DNA of 64,000 nucleotides from Desulfoluna sp. GTDB taxonomy: Bacteria > Desulfobacterota > Desulfobacteria > Desulfobacterales > Desulfolunaceae. Shown in pieces: positions 18,995 through 28,030 of this stretch. The DNA lies in the NCBI RefSeq assembly GCF_030145185.1, contig NZ_JAQYWB010000005.1, forward strand, positions 52,930 through 116,929, read 5' to 3'. The translations under genes were made by a program, and so were the position numbers. Under the pieces are notes generated by a model. That model worked only from the letters and a program-made list of their open reading frames with translations, made no database searches and was not told where the DNA came from. Positions within the stretch are counted from its first letter, which is position 1, and each line of letters opens with the position of its first letter.

Positions 18995-19765
18995 ATGAAG
19001 CCCAAGGTGATCGCCTGCCTGTTGGTGGGTCTGTTCTTTTCCGGCTGTGCCCTCCAGAAAGATTACATTGCACTCCAGGGGCGCATCACCTCCATAGAAG
19101 ATGGGATGCGTGAAAACCAGGCCCTGTCCCAAGGTGTAGAAGACTCTGTGGCCAGCAAAAACGCCCGCCTGGCGAATAAAATTGAGAAGATTCAAGAAGA
19201 ACTGCGGATCGTCCGCGGTGATATGGAAACAGCCCTCCACCACAGCGAGCAACTCTCCACCCGCAACATCGACCTGGAACAGACCTTAGGTAAGATACGT
19301 CTCTCCATTGACGCCCTGTCCAAAAAACTCAGCCGGCTCGAAACCTTCACTGGCTATGAGCCCTCGGATACCGCGCCTCAAAAACCAACGGCCCAGGCCT
19401 CGGATCACACCCTCTACATGAACGCAAAAAAAGCCTTTGACGCCGGAGAGATGGACACGGCTAAAAAAGGGTTTACGTCCGTGGTCGAAACCTTTCCCGC
19501 ATCAGACAATGCCGACAACGCCCAATTCTGGATCGGTGAGATTTATTACCGGGAAAAATGGTATCAGAAAGCCATCCTTGAGTATCAAAAGGTCATCGAA
19601 AATTACCCCAAAGGCAACAAGGTCCCCGCCGCCTATTTAAAGCAGGGATTGGCCTTTGAAGCCCTCGGGGAGACGGAAAATGCCCACCTGATCTTGGGTG
19701 AACTTCTGAGAAAATATCCCGATACGTCCGAATCCTCCATTGCCCGGAAAAAACTGGGGCAGTAG
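18995..19765 (+). CDS. cpoB: Tol-pal system protein CpoB/YbgF
   Basis: Periplasmic coordinator of peptidoglycan synthesis with outer-membrane constriction. 256 residues starting at ATG 18995 (GGGAGA upstream). Unlike the soluble E. coli protein it has a lipobox, LFFSGC, so it is probably a lipoprotein. An N-terminal coiled coil (about 25-115) is followed by TPR repeats, including SDNADNAQFWIGEIYYREKWYQKAILEYQKVI and KGNKVPAAYLKQGLAFEALG. The upstream reading to 18908 crosses the terminator and is not believed. Confidence 0.93.
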   Translation: MKPKVIACLLVGLFFSGCALQKDYIALQGRITSIEDGMRENQALSQGVEDSVASKNARLANKIEKIQEELRIVRGDMETALHHSEQLSTRNIDLEQTLGKIRLSIDALSKKLSRLETFTGYEPSDTAPQKPTAQASDHTLYMNAKKAFDAGEMDTAKKGFTSVVETFPASDNADNAQFWIGEIYYREKWYQKAILEYQKVIENYPKGNKVPAAYLKQGLAFEALGETENAHLILGELLRKYPDTSESSIARKKLGQ

Positions 19766-19793
19766 ATACCGGCGATCGCCACACCACCCATGT

Positions 19794-19820
19794 GCGCCCT
19801 GGCCCCAACGGCCAGGGCGT
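19794..19820. promoter_or_regulatory. Stem-loop upstream of ruvC
   Basis: CGCCCTGGCC / GGCCAGGGCG with a five-base loop, 23 bases before ruvC. There is no T-tract, so it is not a standard terminator; it may stabilise or attenuate the ruvCAB message. Confidence 0.4.
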
Positions 19821-19842
19821 ATGAACGACGCAGGCATCAACC

Positions 19843-20331
19843 ATGGTTACAGTAATGGGCATCGACCCCGGCCTTGCAGAAACCGGCATCGGCGTAGTCA
19901 GCGGCAAGGGCCTCACCGTGTCTGATTACTCCTTCGGCCACATCCGCACATCAAAAGATGAGAACACCCCGGCCCGGCTTCACCTGATCTACCATCGGAT
20001 CAGTGAAGCCATTGCCATAAAAAAGCCCGATGCGCTTGTGGTGGAGGCCGTCTTCTCCCTGGAGCGCTACCCAAAATCCGGCATTCTACTGGGCAAAGTG
20101 GTGGGGGTGATCCTTTTGGCAGGATGCACCGCGGGCATTCCGGTGACGGAGATCCCGGTACGGGAAGCCAAGAAAATTCTCTCCGGCAACGGAAACTCAA
20201 GCAAAGCCCAATTGGAACGATCCGTCCGGGACTTCCTGAGACACAAGGAACCGATCCGACCTGACCACGCCTCTGATGCCTTAGCACTGGCCCTTATCGG
20301 CCTCTTCCGACACAACCGACCCCACCCCTGA
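19843..20331 (+). CDS. ruvC: Holliday junction resolvase RuvC
   Basis: Endonuclease that cleaves four-way DNA junctions. 162 residues with the RNase-H-like acidic site: Asp8 in MGIDPG, Glu in VVEAVFS, and the closing Asp pair in PDHASDALALAL. Length matches the family. Followed by ruvA (15 bases) and ruvB: the complete resolvasome in one direction. Confidence 0.97.
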   Translation: MVTVMGIDPGLAETGIGVVSGKGLTVSDYSFGHIRTSKDENTPARLHLIYHRISEAIAIKKPDALVVEAVFSLERYPKSGILLGKVVGVILLAGCTAGIPVTEIPVREAKKILSGNGNSSKAQLERSVRDFLRHKEPIRPDHASDALALALIGLFRHNRPHP

Positions 20332-20346
20332 TGAGGTATTTTCCCT

Positions 20347-20961
20347 ATGATCGGCTACCTGCAAGGACGCCTCCTGAAACGAGAGGAAGAAAAAATTCTT
20401 CTCCTCGTCGGCGGCGTTGGTTATGAAATTCTCCTCCCAGCCTCGGTGATGGCCTCCATCGCCCACTGCGAGACCGGAGAGGAACTCTCTTTTTCCATCT
20501 ACTATCACCAAACCGAACGCCAACCCAAGCCCACTCTCATCGGCTTTCACACCGAAGAGGAGAAAGAGTTTTTTCAGCTCTTTATCTCTGTAGAAGACAT
20601 CGGCCCCATGAAGGCCGTAAAGGCCATGGGACTTCCCATCGAAGAGATCGCAGCGGCCATCGAAGGAAGCGACCTCAAGAGCCTCATGAAACTTCCCGGC
20701 ATCGGCAAACGAACCGCCCAGAAAATCATCGCCACCCTGGAAGGGAAAACCGCCAGATTTGCCCTTGAAGGCCCCTCCCCCACCGGCACGCCTGCCCCTC
20801 CCCAAGTCGCCTTCGTCGACCAGGTGATCGATGTGCTCACCCACCAACTGGGCCATAAAAGCAGCGATGCCAAAATACTGGTGGCCGAGGCCATGGCGAG
20901 AAACAGCAGCATTAAAGGACCCGAAGAGCTTCTGGATGAAGTGTATCGGAAATCTCTGTAA
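20347..20961 (+). CDS. ruvA: Holliday junction branch-migration protein RuvA
   Basis: Tetrameric junction-binding protein, 204 residues. N-terminal OB fold (MIGYLQGRLLKREEEKILLLVGGVGYEI), helix-hairpin-helix motifs with GIGKRTAQKIIATL near 119-132, and a C-terminal RuvB-contacting domain after a Pro/Thr-rich linker. Located between ruvC and ruvB. Confidence 0.97.
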   Translation: MIGYLQGRLLKREEEKILLLVGGVGYEILLPASVMASIAHCETGEELSFSIYYHQTERQPKPTLIGFHTEEEKEFFQLFISVEDIGPMKAVKAMGLPIEEIAAAIEGSDLKSLMKLPGIGKRTAQKIIATLEGKTARFALEGPSPTGTPAPPQVAFVDQVIDVLTHQLGHKSSDAKILVAEAMARNSSIKGPEELLDEVYRKSL

Positions 20962-21126
20962 AGGAGTCCTTGCCCCAGGCAGGGGGTTGCTTCGCCACAC
21001 AGGAGCATGTATCATCGGGGATTATTGGCAGCGCCCACCCGTCAGAGGTTTTGACCGATGGGTCGCCCCATGGCATCGGCGCACTGTTTAACCACTCAAT
21101 AGCATTTCAGGAGTCCCCGACACGCG

Positions 21127-22170
21127 ATGAGCGACGACCTCTTTTCCTTTTCATCCAGCACCCCCCCCATCGTCTCCGGGCAACCCATCACCCCGGAGGA
21201 GGAAGAGGGTCTCTTCTCCCTGCGCCCTGAGTCCTTTGCCGACTATGTCGGACAAAGAGAAGCCGTCGAAACCCTCCAGATTGCCATTGAAGCGGCCAAA
21301 AAACGGGAAGAGCCCATCGATCACGTGCTCTTCCATGGCCCCCCCGGGCTGGGCAAGACCACCCTGGCCCACATCATCGCCAATGAGATGGGAGGCGAGC
21401 TCACCATCACCTCGGGTCCGGCCCTGGAAAAGGGAGGGGACCTCGTCGGCCTCCTCACCAACCTCCAACAAGGTGACATCCTCTTTATCGATGAGATCCA
21501 CCGCATCCCCAAGGCCGTAGAAGAGTTTCTCTACCCGGCCATGGAGGACTTTTCCATCGATATCGTCTTTGACAAGGGGGTGCATGCCCGCAGCCACCGG
21601 TTCCGCCTCAATCGATTTATCCTCATCGGAGCCACCACCCGTATCGGACTCCTGTCAGCGCCCCTTCGGGACCGCTTTGGCATGTTCCGGACCCTGGATT
21701 TCTACGACACCGAGGATCTCATCCGAATCGCCCGACGATCCGCTGCCCTGCTCAACACCCCCCTGACACCCGAAGGGGCACGAGCTCTGGCCATGCGCTC
21801 CCGAGGCACCCCTCGCATCCTGAACCGCCTCCTCAAACGGGTCAGGGATTACGCCGACGTGCGTGCCGACGGCGTGCTCACCGATGAGGTGGTGGAAAAA
21901 GCCCTCGCCCTGGAAGGGGTAGACAGCCTGGGACTCACCAACCTTGACCGGGCCTTTTTAAAAACCATCATCGACTACTACCGGGGCGGACCCGTTGGCA
22001 TTGAGGCCATCGCCGCGACACTGCAGGAAGAGACCGACACCCTGGTCGATGTGGTGGAGCCCTATCTGCTGAAAATCGGCTTTCTTATCCGCACCTCATC
22101 CGGGCGAAAAGTCTCTCAAGACGCTTGCAGCCACTTGGGGTATGCGGTCCAGGGCACCCTTTTTAAATAG
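21127..22170 (+). CDS. ruvB: Holliday junction branch-migration helicase RuvB
   Basis: AAA+ motor of 347 residues. Walker [10 protein letters not shown] (about 71-79), Walker [10 protein letters not shown], arginine-finger region [18 protein letters not shown], and a winged helix at the C-terminus ending [15 protein letters not shown]. It lies 165 bases after ruvA, and that gap contains nothing recognisable except an AGGAG ribosome site. Confidence 0.98.
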   Translation: MSDDLFSFSSSTPPIVSGQPITPEEEEGLFSLRPESFADYVGQREAVETLQIAIEAAKKREEPIDHVLFHGPPGLGKTTLAHIIANEMGGELTITSGPALEKGGDLVGLLTNLQQGDILFIDEIHRIPKAVEEFLYPAMEDFSIDIVFDKGVHARSHRFRLNRFILIGATTRIGLLSAPLRDRFGMFRTLDFYDTEDLIRIARRSAALLNTPLTPEGARALAMRSRGTPRILNRLLKRVRDYADVRADGVLTDEVVEKALALEGVDSLGLTNLDRAFLKTIIDYYRGGPVGIEAIAATLQEETDTLVDVVEPYLLKIGFLIRTSSGRKVSQDACSHLGYAVQGTLFK

Positions 22171-22256
22171 AAAGGCAAACGGCATCAGCGACCGATGCCC
22201 GAACGTTTTTTATGGGGCCCTCCACATCACCATAGGCATCATGTCACGCACAACAG

Positions 22257-23198
22257 ATGCTGACTTTCCCGACAAACCTGTCGGCGCTACGAAAGGAGTT
22301 CCACCCGGCCCTCCCCAGAAGCCAAAGCACCCTTGAAATCGCAGTGAGCGGTGACCCTGCCGCGCAAACACCTGAAATTGTCAGGGAAGGCTCACGCCCT
22401 CACCTGGCCCGTTGGATAAGGAGAGTCCTTTTGCCCTCAGACGATTACACCAAAGACATTCAAGAGGAGATAGCCCGCTACGCCCCTGCCAACCTCTATC
22501 ACCACAAGCGCCGATGGAGACTCCTTTTTGTCAGCAGCGATGGACATGTGAAACAATCCATCAACTATCGGCGGGTGGTCACCTTCACCCTGGTTCTCAT
22601 CCTTCTTCTGTCCGGTGCCCTCACGGCCACCACCGGCCTCTGGCTCCGAACGCGAAGCCTTGCTGCCGAAGCCATCCTCCAGCAAGGCGAGCTTCGCGCC
22701 ACCTTGATCAGACAATCCACCGATCAAGAGCTTCTCATGGCTCGTCTGGCCCTGGCCGAAGAAAAGAGCGCCATAAAACCCGAGGAACACCCCGTCCCGA
22801 ACTCGGCCCCCGCCACGGCGGACACGCCCCCTGTCCCCAAGCCCTTTGTGCGCGTGGACACGCTGGAGACCCACCGAGCCAAAGATGGAACATCCCTTAA
22901 GATCAGTTTTAAGCTCCTCAACGACACGAAAGAAGGAAAACGCATTAACGGCACCCTTTTCCTGGCCTTTCCACCCAAAGAGGGAAGCACGCAAGCGCTG
23001 CGCATTCTCCCCGCGGTACGGGTCGCCCAGGGTATTCCCTCCCAGCCAAGCCGAGGAAAAGGGTTTCACATGCGGAACTTCAGCTCGATGAGCTTCAAAC
23101 TTCGAACCGATCCCGGAGAGCTGCCCCACAGCAAGGTGATTGTCTACGCCTTCGACAAAAAAGGCTCCCTGCGTTATAACAACACATTTTCACTCTAG
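22257..23198 (+). CDS. Single-pass membrane protein paired with bactofilin
   Basis: Not assigned to a named family. Up to 313 residues: a cytoplasmic N-terminus, one membrane helix (TFTLVLILLLSGALTATTGLWL, about 109-130), a short coiled region (AAEAILQQGELRATLI), a Pro/Ala-rich linker, and a beta-rich periplasmic C-terminal domain. The start is uncertain. ATG 22257 has no ribosome site, whereas a TTG at 22431 has AAGGAG eight bases upstream and would give 255 residues. It is 21 bases upstream of a bactofilin gene, a position often held by membrane or M23-type partners; I see no peptidase motif here. Confidence 0.75.
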   Translation: MLTFPTNLSALRKEFHPALPRSQSTLEIAVSGDPAAQTPEIVREGSRPHLARWIRRVLLPSDDYTKDIQEEIARYAPANLYHHKRRWRLLFVSSDGHVKQSINYRRVVTFTLVLILLLSGALTATTGLWLRTRSLAAEAILQQGELRATLIRQSTDQELLMARLALAEEKSAIKPEEHPVPNSAPATADTPPVPKPFVRVDTLETHRAKDGTSLKISFKLLNDTKEGKRINGTLFLAFPPKEGSTQALRILPAVRVAQGIPSQPSRGKGFHMRNFSSMSFKLRTDPGELPHSKVIVYAFDKKGSLRYNNTFSL

Positions 23199-23219
23199 TC
23201 CCATGGGAACATTGACATC

Positions 23220-23612
23220 ATGAATCGATCAAAACATCTCTCAGTGATAGACAAAGGACTCTTCTTTACCGGGGACATCACCGGCAAAGGACAACTCGTG
23301 GTCAAAGGCGAAATCAGCGGTACCCTCAAGGCCGACAGCGTCATCATCGCCGAAGAGGGCAAAGCCCTGTGCGATGCCACGGTTCACTCCATGACGGTGG
23401 GCGGTGTCTATGAAGGCACCCTGAAAGCCGAAAAGGAACTCATTGTGCTCAAGGGAGGCTGTTGCTCAGGCACGGTAAGTTGTGGTGACCTGATTGTGGA
23501 GGCCGGCGGAGTCATCAATGCATCGGTGACCTGCACAAAAAACGAGAAGGGCAAGGAAAGCCCGAAATCAGTGACCGAAACACCGAAACCCTTGAAACTG
23601 GCGAAATCATAA
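23220..23612 (+). CDS. Bactofilin (polymer-forming cytoskeletal protein)
   Basis: A 130-residue beta-helical protein that polymerises without nucleotide. The repeats are visible as FFTGDITGKGQLVVKGEISGTLKAD, VHSMTVGGVYEGTLKAEKEL and GTVSCGDLIVEAGGVINASVTC, flanked by short disordered ends. Bactofilins scaffold cell-wall or motility machinery at the inner membrane. Four to five Cys residues in the second half are unusual. Likely co-transcribed with the membrane protein just upstream. Confidence 0.93.
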   Translation: MNRSKHLSVIDKGLFFTGDITGKGQLVVKGEISGTLKADSVIIAEEGKALCDATVHSMTVGGVYEGTLKAEKELIVLKGGCCSGTVSCGDLIVEAGGVINASVTCTKNEKGKESPKSVTETPKPLKLAKS

Positions 23613-23668
23613 AGACCGAGGCCCCCAATCAATAAAGAACCCCACTCTGATCAGGGGGCCGCAGGCAT

Positions 23669-24280
23669 TCAGCCGTTGGTTTCAAATCGTGAGAGAACAC
23701 GCCCAAAATCCTCGGTCCGACCCACAAAATTATCAAAGGTCAGATCCGAAAAGCCAAGGTCATATTCTCGGCACAAGGCCTCAAATAGAGCCAGGTAATT
23801 GGAGACAATCCGTCCATGCCTGGCGAGCCCCAACATCTCCGCGACCTCATTGATCGGCGCTTTCTCACCCTCGATCTCCATGAACTCACCGTAAGGAAGG
23901 GTATCCAGGCAGATCTCACACCCATTAAGGTGAAAGGTTTCCCGCCATTTTTCATAAATCTGGACCGCTTCAAACCCCAAAGCCTTTAAAAGGCTGTCCA
24001 TGGTATCAAAGTCACTGACCTCCACCTCCAGCTCCCGATGAATTTTAAACCCCTCTTTTCCACAGTCAACGTGGGGGGCTTTATGCGTCAGCCGGGTTTT
24101 TCCATCTTTTCTCAGCCGCAACAGACATCCTGCTTGCGTGATGCCTCCATTTGCAGTATCATATCGGACGTTGGTCTCAAAAGATCGTCCAAAGCCTTTG
24201 GCCCCCACCTCAACCAGTCGCCGCCGGACCATGTCGGGATGTACAAGACGATACTTCACTTCCACTTCAATATTTTTCAC
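23669..24280 (-). CDS. CYTH-domain protein (class IV adenylate cyclase type)
   Basis: A 203-residue triphosphate-tunnel protein. The diagnostic ExExK motif is EVEVKYR at residues 5-11, and further basic/acidic tunnel residues follow (CLLRLRKDGKTRLTHKAP, IHRELEVEVSDFD, ICLDTLPYGEFMEIEG). CYTH enzymes act as adenylate cyclases, thiamine triphosphatases or inorganic triphosphatases. The layout with EKWRETF and GEFMEIEG matches class IV cyclases (CyaB) best, but the activity is not certain. Convergent with the bactofilin gene. Confidence 0.85.
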   Translation of the reverse strand: MKNIEVEVKYRLVHPDMVRRRLVEVGAKGFGRSFETNVRYDTANGGITQAGCLLRLRKDGKTRLTHKAPHVDCGKEGFKIHRELEVEVSDFDTMDSLLKALGFEAVQIYEKWRETFHLNGCEICLDTLPYGEFMEIEGEKAPINEVAEMLGLARHGRIVSNYLALFEALCREYDLGFSDLTFDNFVGRTEDFGRVLSRFETNG

Positions 24281-24375
24281 TTTTTTAAAATCTCCTCTTT
24301 ATTTTACTGGTGATTCTATGGTATCACGTCTCCGGCAAGCCTTTACCACGTGTGCCCAAAAAATTAAGAAGCCAC

Positions 24376-24404
24376 TTGACAATTCAGGTGAATTCAATTA
24401 TTAA
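24376..24404 (+). promoter_or_regulatory. Strong sigma-70 promoter of rplM-rpsI
   Basis: TTGACA at 24376-24381, 17-base spacer, TATTAA at 24399-24404. It lies 43 bases before the chosen L13 start. Confidence 0.75.
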
Positions 24405-24446
24405 ATTTCAGTTATTTGTATGAAAACCGACCGGGAGTATACAACA

Positions 24447-24887
24447 TTGAAAAAATATACCTATAGCGCAAAGAAATCGGACAATCCACAGAAATGGTTC
24501 GTCGTCGATGCCAAGGATCAGGTGCTTGGCCGACTCGCTTCCGTTGTCGCGGCACACATTCGTGGTAAGCACAACCCCATGTACACACCGCACGTTGATA
24601 CCGGAGATTGGATCATTATCATCAACGCCGATAAGATCAAACTCACCGGTAACAAGCTTAAAAATAAGACGTACTACCGTCACAGCGGCTACGTAGGTGG
24701 AATCACCGCTATCACCGCCGGCAAACTTCTTGAGAAGCGTCCCGAGGATCTGCTCCGTTTCGCCGTTAAGGGCATGCTGCCCAAAAATCGACTGGGTCGT
24801 GAGCTCAATAAGAAGCTTTTCGTATACGCAGGGGAAGAACATCCCCATGCCGCCCAGAAGCCAGAGGCATTGGCCGTAGCAGTCTAA
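24447..24887 (+). CDS. rplM: 50S ribosomal protein L13 (uL13)
   Basis: Early-assembling large-subunit protein, 146 residues. Core motifs are [32 protein letters not shown] and [20 protein letters not shown] prefer the TTG at 24447: GGGAG lies nine bases upstream and the protein then starts KKYTYSAK as is usual. The ATG at 24420 lacks a ribosome site and adds nine residues. Followed by rpsI, the standard pair. Confidence 0.96.
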   Translation: MKKYTYSAKKSDNPQKWFVVDAKDQVLGRLASVVAAHIRGKHNPMYTPHVDTGDWIIIINADKIKLTGNKLKNKTYYRHSGYVGGITAITAGKLLEKRPEDLLRFAVKGMLPKNRLGRELNKKLFVYAGEEHPHAAQKPEALAVAV

Positions 24888-24927
24888 GCAACCATCACAG
24901 CGAATTAAGAGATACTCGAGGATATTC

Positions 24928-25323
24928 ATGGAAAAAGAAAACGTATTCTACGCCACCGGCAAACGGAAAAACGGCATTGCCCGTACCTGGCTTACTCCTG
25001 GCAGCGGCAAGATCACTGTCAACGCAAAGCCTGTTGAAGAGGTCTTCCCAAACCCTATGGCACGCCTTGTTCTGGCAGCGCCCCTGGCCCTGACTGAGCT
25101 TCAGGAAAGCTACGACATCGACGTCAAAGTCAAAGGCGGCGGAATCATGGGACAGGCCGGTGCCATTCGTCATGGCATCACCAAAGCTCTCCTTCTCGCC
25201 GAGCCAGAACTTCGCGATGTTCTGAAACGTGCCGGGTTCATTACCCGTGACTCCAGAATCAAAGAGCGTAAAAAATACGGTCAGAAAGGCGCCCGAGCAC
25301 GCTTCCAGTTCTCCAAGCGCTAA
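24928..25323 (+). CDS. rpsI: 30S ribosomal protein S9 (uS9)
   Basis: Small-subunit protein of 131 residues. It opens [16 protein letters not shown], has the [15 protein letters not shown] block, and ends [12 protein letters not shown], whose basic tail reaches the P-site tRNA. Directly followed by a terminator. Confidence 0.98.
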   Translation: MEKENVFYATGKRKNGIARTWLTPGSGKITVNAKPVEEVFPNPMARLVLAAPLALTELQESYDIDVKVKGGGIMGQAGAIRHGITKALLLAEPELRDVLKRAGFITRDSRIKERKKYGQKGARARFQFSKR

Positions 25324-25342
25324 TCCCTCGTACGATTTATAC

Positions 25343-25375
25343 AAAAAAGGAGGCAGATATCTGCCTCCTTTTTTT
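25343..25375. terminator. Rho-independent terminator of rplM-rpsI
   Basis: Near-perfect palindrome AAAAAAGGAGGCAGAT / ATCTGCCTCCTTTTTT ending in a T-tract. Bases 25376-25613 beyond it hold no convincing gene. Confidence 0.93.
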
Positions 25376-25613
25376 GTATGCTTTTTCAGGCAACACCCTC
25401 CCGATCCTCTCCTCTTGACAACGCATTCTATTCAGAACACGGCCATAAACGACGCACGGACATGGCGACGTTGAGCTGCCCTTGCTATCTTTTCAAAGCC
25501 TTGCGTCCCCAGGCCCGCCCAAGGCCGCGCCTTATCATCGCCCTTATCATCGCCCGGCGTATGACCGCCGACATGGCCACCCCCTCGGGTAACAATGCCG
25601 ATGTCATCCCCCG

Positions 25614-27596
25614 TCACGGCATCCTGTAGAGCCTGTTGCTGTAACTCCAGGACGCCCACTGGGCATGGGCCAAGGCCTTTTCAACCAGGACTGGATCTGT
25701 CTCGCCTTCGGTGAGCTCTCCCCCATCGTAGGAGAACTGTCGATGTACCCCACCGGGCTGCAGTACCACCACCTGACGCCCTTCCATATAAGCCTGATTC
25801 TGATAAAACTGCATGACAGCTCGCCCGGCAACCCCTTCAGGCATCTTCATCAAATCTCTTCCGATCATGGGCGTCTGGCCGTCCAGCCCCATCAGAGAGA
25901 GAAGGGTCGGCGGTAAATCGGCCTGACTGGCAAGGGTATTATAAACCTCGGGTTCCACGCCCGGGCCGATGATGAGAGCCGGAATCCGAAACCGTTCAAT
26001 GGGCACAAGCGAATCACCGTAGACCCTTGAGTTATGATCCGCCACCACAAGAAACAGTGTTCGGTCCCAATAGCTGCTTTTCTTGGCCTTTTCGAAAAAC
26101 TGGCCGATGGCATGGTCGGCATATTTAACCGCATTGTTCACCGTATTTTTCGGTTCTTCATACAAATCAATGGCGTTATCGGGAAATTCAAACGGGGAAT
26201 GGTTGCTGGAGCTGAACACCAGGGTAAAGGAGGGCGTCTCCCCCTCACCTTCCAGGACTTGGTGCGTCCGGCTCAGAAGATCCTCATCACACACGCCCCA
26301 GGACCCCTTAAAACGGTACTCCTCGAAATCCTTCTCTTCAATCACCTCGTCGAAACCATTTCCCAGGAAAAAGGCCTTCATGTTGTCAAAATCAGCTTCT
26401 CCGCCATAGACGAAGCGTGTTTTGTAGCCTTTGGTCTTTAGAAAGGACGCCAGAGAAAAAAAACGGTTCTGTGATTTACCCAACTTCACCACACTCCGTG
26501 CAGGGGTGGGGAAAAAACCCGTAATAACCGCCTCGATCCCTCGGACAGACCGGGTACCCGTGGCATAGAGCCGATCAAAGAAAAGACCCTCCTCTGCGAG
26601 GGCATCCAGATGTGGGGTCAGGGGAAGGCCTCCCATTCGCCCGACGAACTCGGCCCCCAGGCTCTCCTCCAGCAAAATCACAAGATTCAAAGGAACCTTC
26701 CGCTCCGCAACCGGCGTAAAACGATGCAGGGTCGGAATGGCCTCCGAGGAAAAATCCTCGGCATCCCCGAGGGCATTGTCTCGGACCACCTCCAGCATGC
26801 GATCCACCGCCATCCTGCCGTAAATTTTGGAGGCATCCGCCTCATCCTTCATGCGATACACCGCATCAAGAAGCGTGTACCCCGACGGCAGAGAAAGGCT
26901 GTTGACCAGATGATCCGAGCTGAACGCCACCGTACTGGCGTTGGCCGGACGATGCCCCATGGAAGAGCGAGCCCCGGCAAACACGAGCAATCCAATCAAA
27001 GGCAGGGCAAGAAGACGAGAGATCCCCCCCCAGCTGGCTCGTGGCCTCACCAGGCTGGGATAGTTCCGGCATGAGAAAAAAAGCACGGCGGTGACCATCA
27101 CAAAACCGACAAGCAGCTCAGCCTTATAGCCGGTCAGAAGCATGGTGAAGACCTCCCTGGGGTAAACAAGATACTCCACAAAGAGGCGGTTGGGGCGGGT
27201 GTCATACTCGAGGATAAAAAAGGGGGTGGCCGTCTCCATAACAAGGAGAAAACACAGAGAGGCGGAAAACCAAAAGGCGGCAAAGAGCCGCCACAAGCCA
27301 TGGGTGCGCCTGAACCCATTTAAAAAAGGGGCCATGAGTACCGGAAAAGCCACCAGATAACAGATCATCACGGTGTCCATCCTGAGTCCATCCCTCAAAA
27401 TACGAAGGAAATCCCCCCCCACACGATCCCACTGCCAAAGCATCAGACCCACCCGGCAAGCCGTCAACACGAGATACGCGTGCACGGCAAACTGCCAGAT
27501 AGGATACCAGGGGCTCTCCTTTATAAAGAACGCTATCCTCTTGCCGGGGGAAGGACCCGCCCCGTTATCACCTGCCGCACCCATTAAACCGCTCAT
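25614..27596 (-). CDS. LTA-synthase-family membrane sulfatase/phosphotransferase
   Basis: A 660-residue inner-membrane enzyme with several helices in the first 240 residues and a large periplasmic alkaline-phosphatase-fold domain. Family hallmarks are VILLEESLGAEFVG, the nucleophile region YATGTRSVRGIEA with its catalytic Thr, VVADHNSRVYG near the metal site, and FSSSNHSPF. Gram-positive relatives polymerise glycerol phosphate; Gram-negative members usually add phosphoglycerol or phosphoethanolamine to glycans or lipids, and the acceptor here is unknown. I chose the Met at 27596 (GGGTGGG upstream); the frame stays open to 27689. Confidence 0.88.
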   Translation of the reverse strand: MSGLMGAAGDNGAGPSPGKRIAFFIKESPWYPIWQFAVHAYLVLTACRVGLMLWQWDRVGGDFLRILRDGLRMDTVMICYLVAFPVLMAPFLNGFRRTHGLWRLFAAFWFSASLCFLLVMETATPFFILEYDTRPNRLFVEYLVYPREVFTMLLTGYKAELLVGFVMVTAVLFFSCRNYPSLVRPRASWGGISRLLALPLIGLLVFAGARSSMGHRPANASTVAFSSDHLVNSLSLPSGYTLLDAVYRMKDEADASKIYGRMAVDRMLEVVRDNALGDAEDFSSEAIPTLHRFTPVAERKVPLNLVILLEESLGAEFVGRMGGLPLTPHLDALAEEGLFFDRLYATGTRSVRGIEAVITGFFPTPARSVVKLGKSQNRFFSLASFLKTKGYKTRFVYGGEADFDNMKAFFLGNGFDEVIEEKDFEEYRFKGSWGVCDEDLLSRTHQVLEGEGETPSFTLVFSSSNHSPFEFPDNAIDLYEEPKNTVNNAVKYADHAIGQFFEKAKKSSYWDRTLFLVVADHNSRVYGDSLVPIERFRIPALIIGPGVEPEVYNTLASQADLPPTLLSLMGLDGQTPMIGRDLMKMPEGVAGRAVMQFYQNQAYMEGRQVVVLQPGGVHRQFSYDGGELTEGETDPVLVEKALAHAQWASWSYSNRLYRMP

Positions 27597-28030
27597 AGCC
27601 CACCCATAACATACAAAACAATGACACGCGGCCCGGCCTGTAGTCAGCCACACACGCTCCAATGCCCTCCCTTTTTGCCCAAAAACCAAGGGTCTTAGAC
27701 ATGCACAGCGTTTAAACTACCCGTACACGGTAAAAAATGTCTATGAAACAAATGTAACAGTTTGTATCATGAGTAAATTTACTATAAAGCGCCTCCATCA
27801 CACGCATCAACCCTTCCCATGTGACTTCATCGATAACGATTTGGATGGAAAAACTTATCCTAGTTGCATTTGATACATTATATTGGTAACCTTTTCATTC
27901 CTTAGCATTCTGTCGAAACATCCGCGCAACAAGGCACAAGGGAGTATTACCCGGCAGGAATGAGACCACCGTAAGACATTCCGGTGAGTGAAATACCGCC
28001 CAAGCCATTGCTGGTCAGCAAGGAGAAATA
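27597..28030. other. 434-base intergenic region, AT-rich, no gene seen
   Basis: Lies between divergent genes and must hold the promoters for both. It is AT-rich at 27720-27900 (for example TTGATACATTATATTGG at 27870-27890) but I could not pick a convincing -35/-10 pair. AAGGAG lies just before the kinase start at 28031. Confidence 0.5.

Noticed and set aside
25378..25629. Frames on both strands in the gap after rpsI
   Set aside because: Biased composition with short direct repeats (CTTATCATCGCC twice), no ribosome site, overlap with the sulfatase-like gene end.
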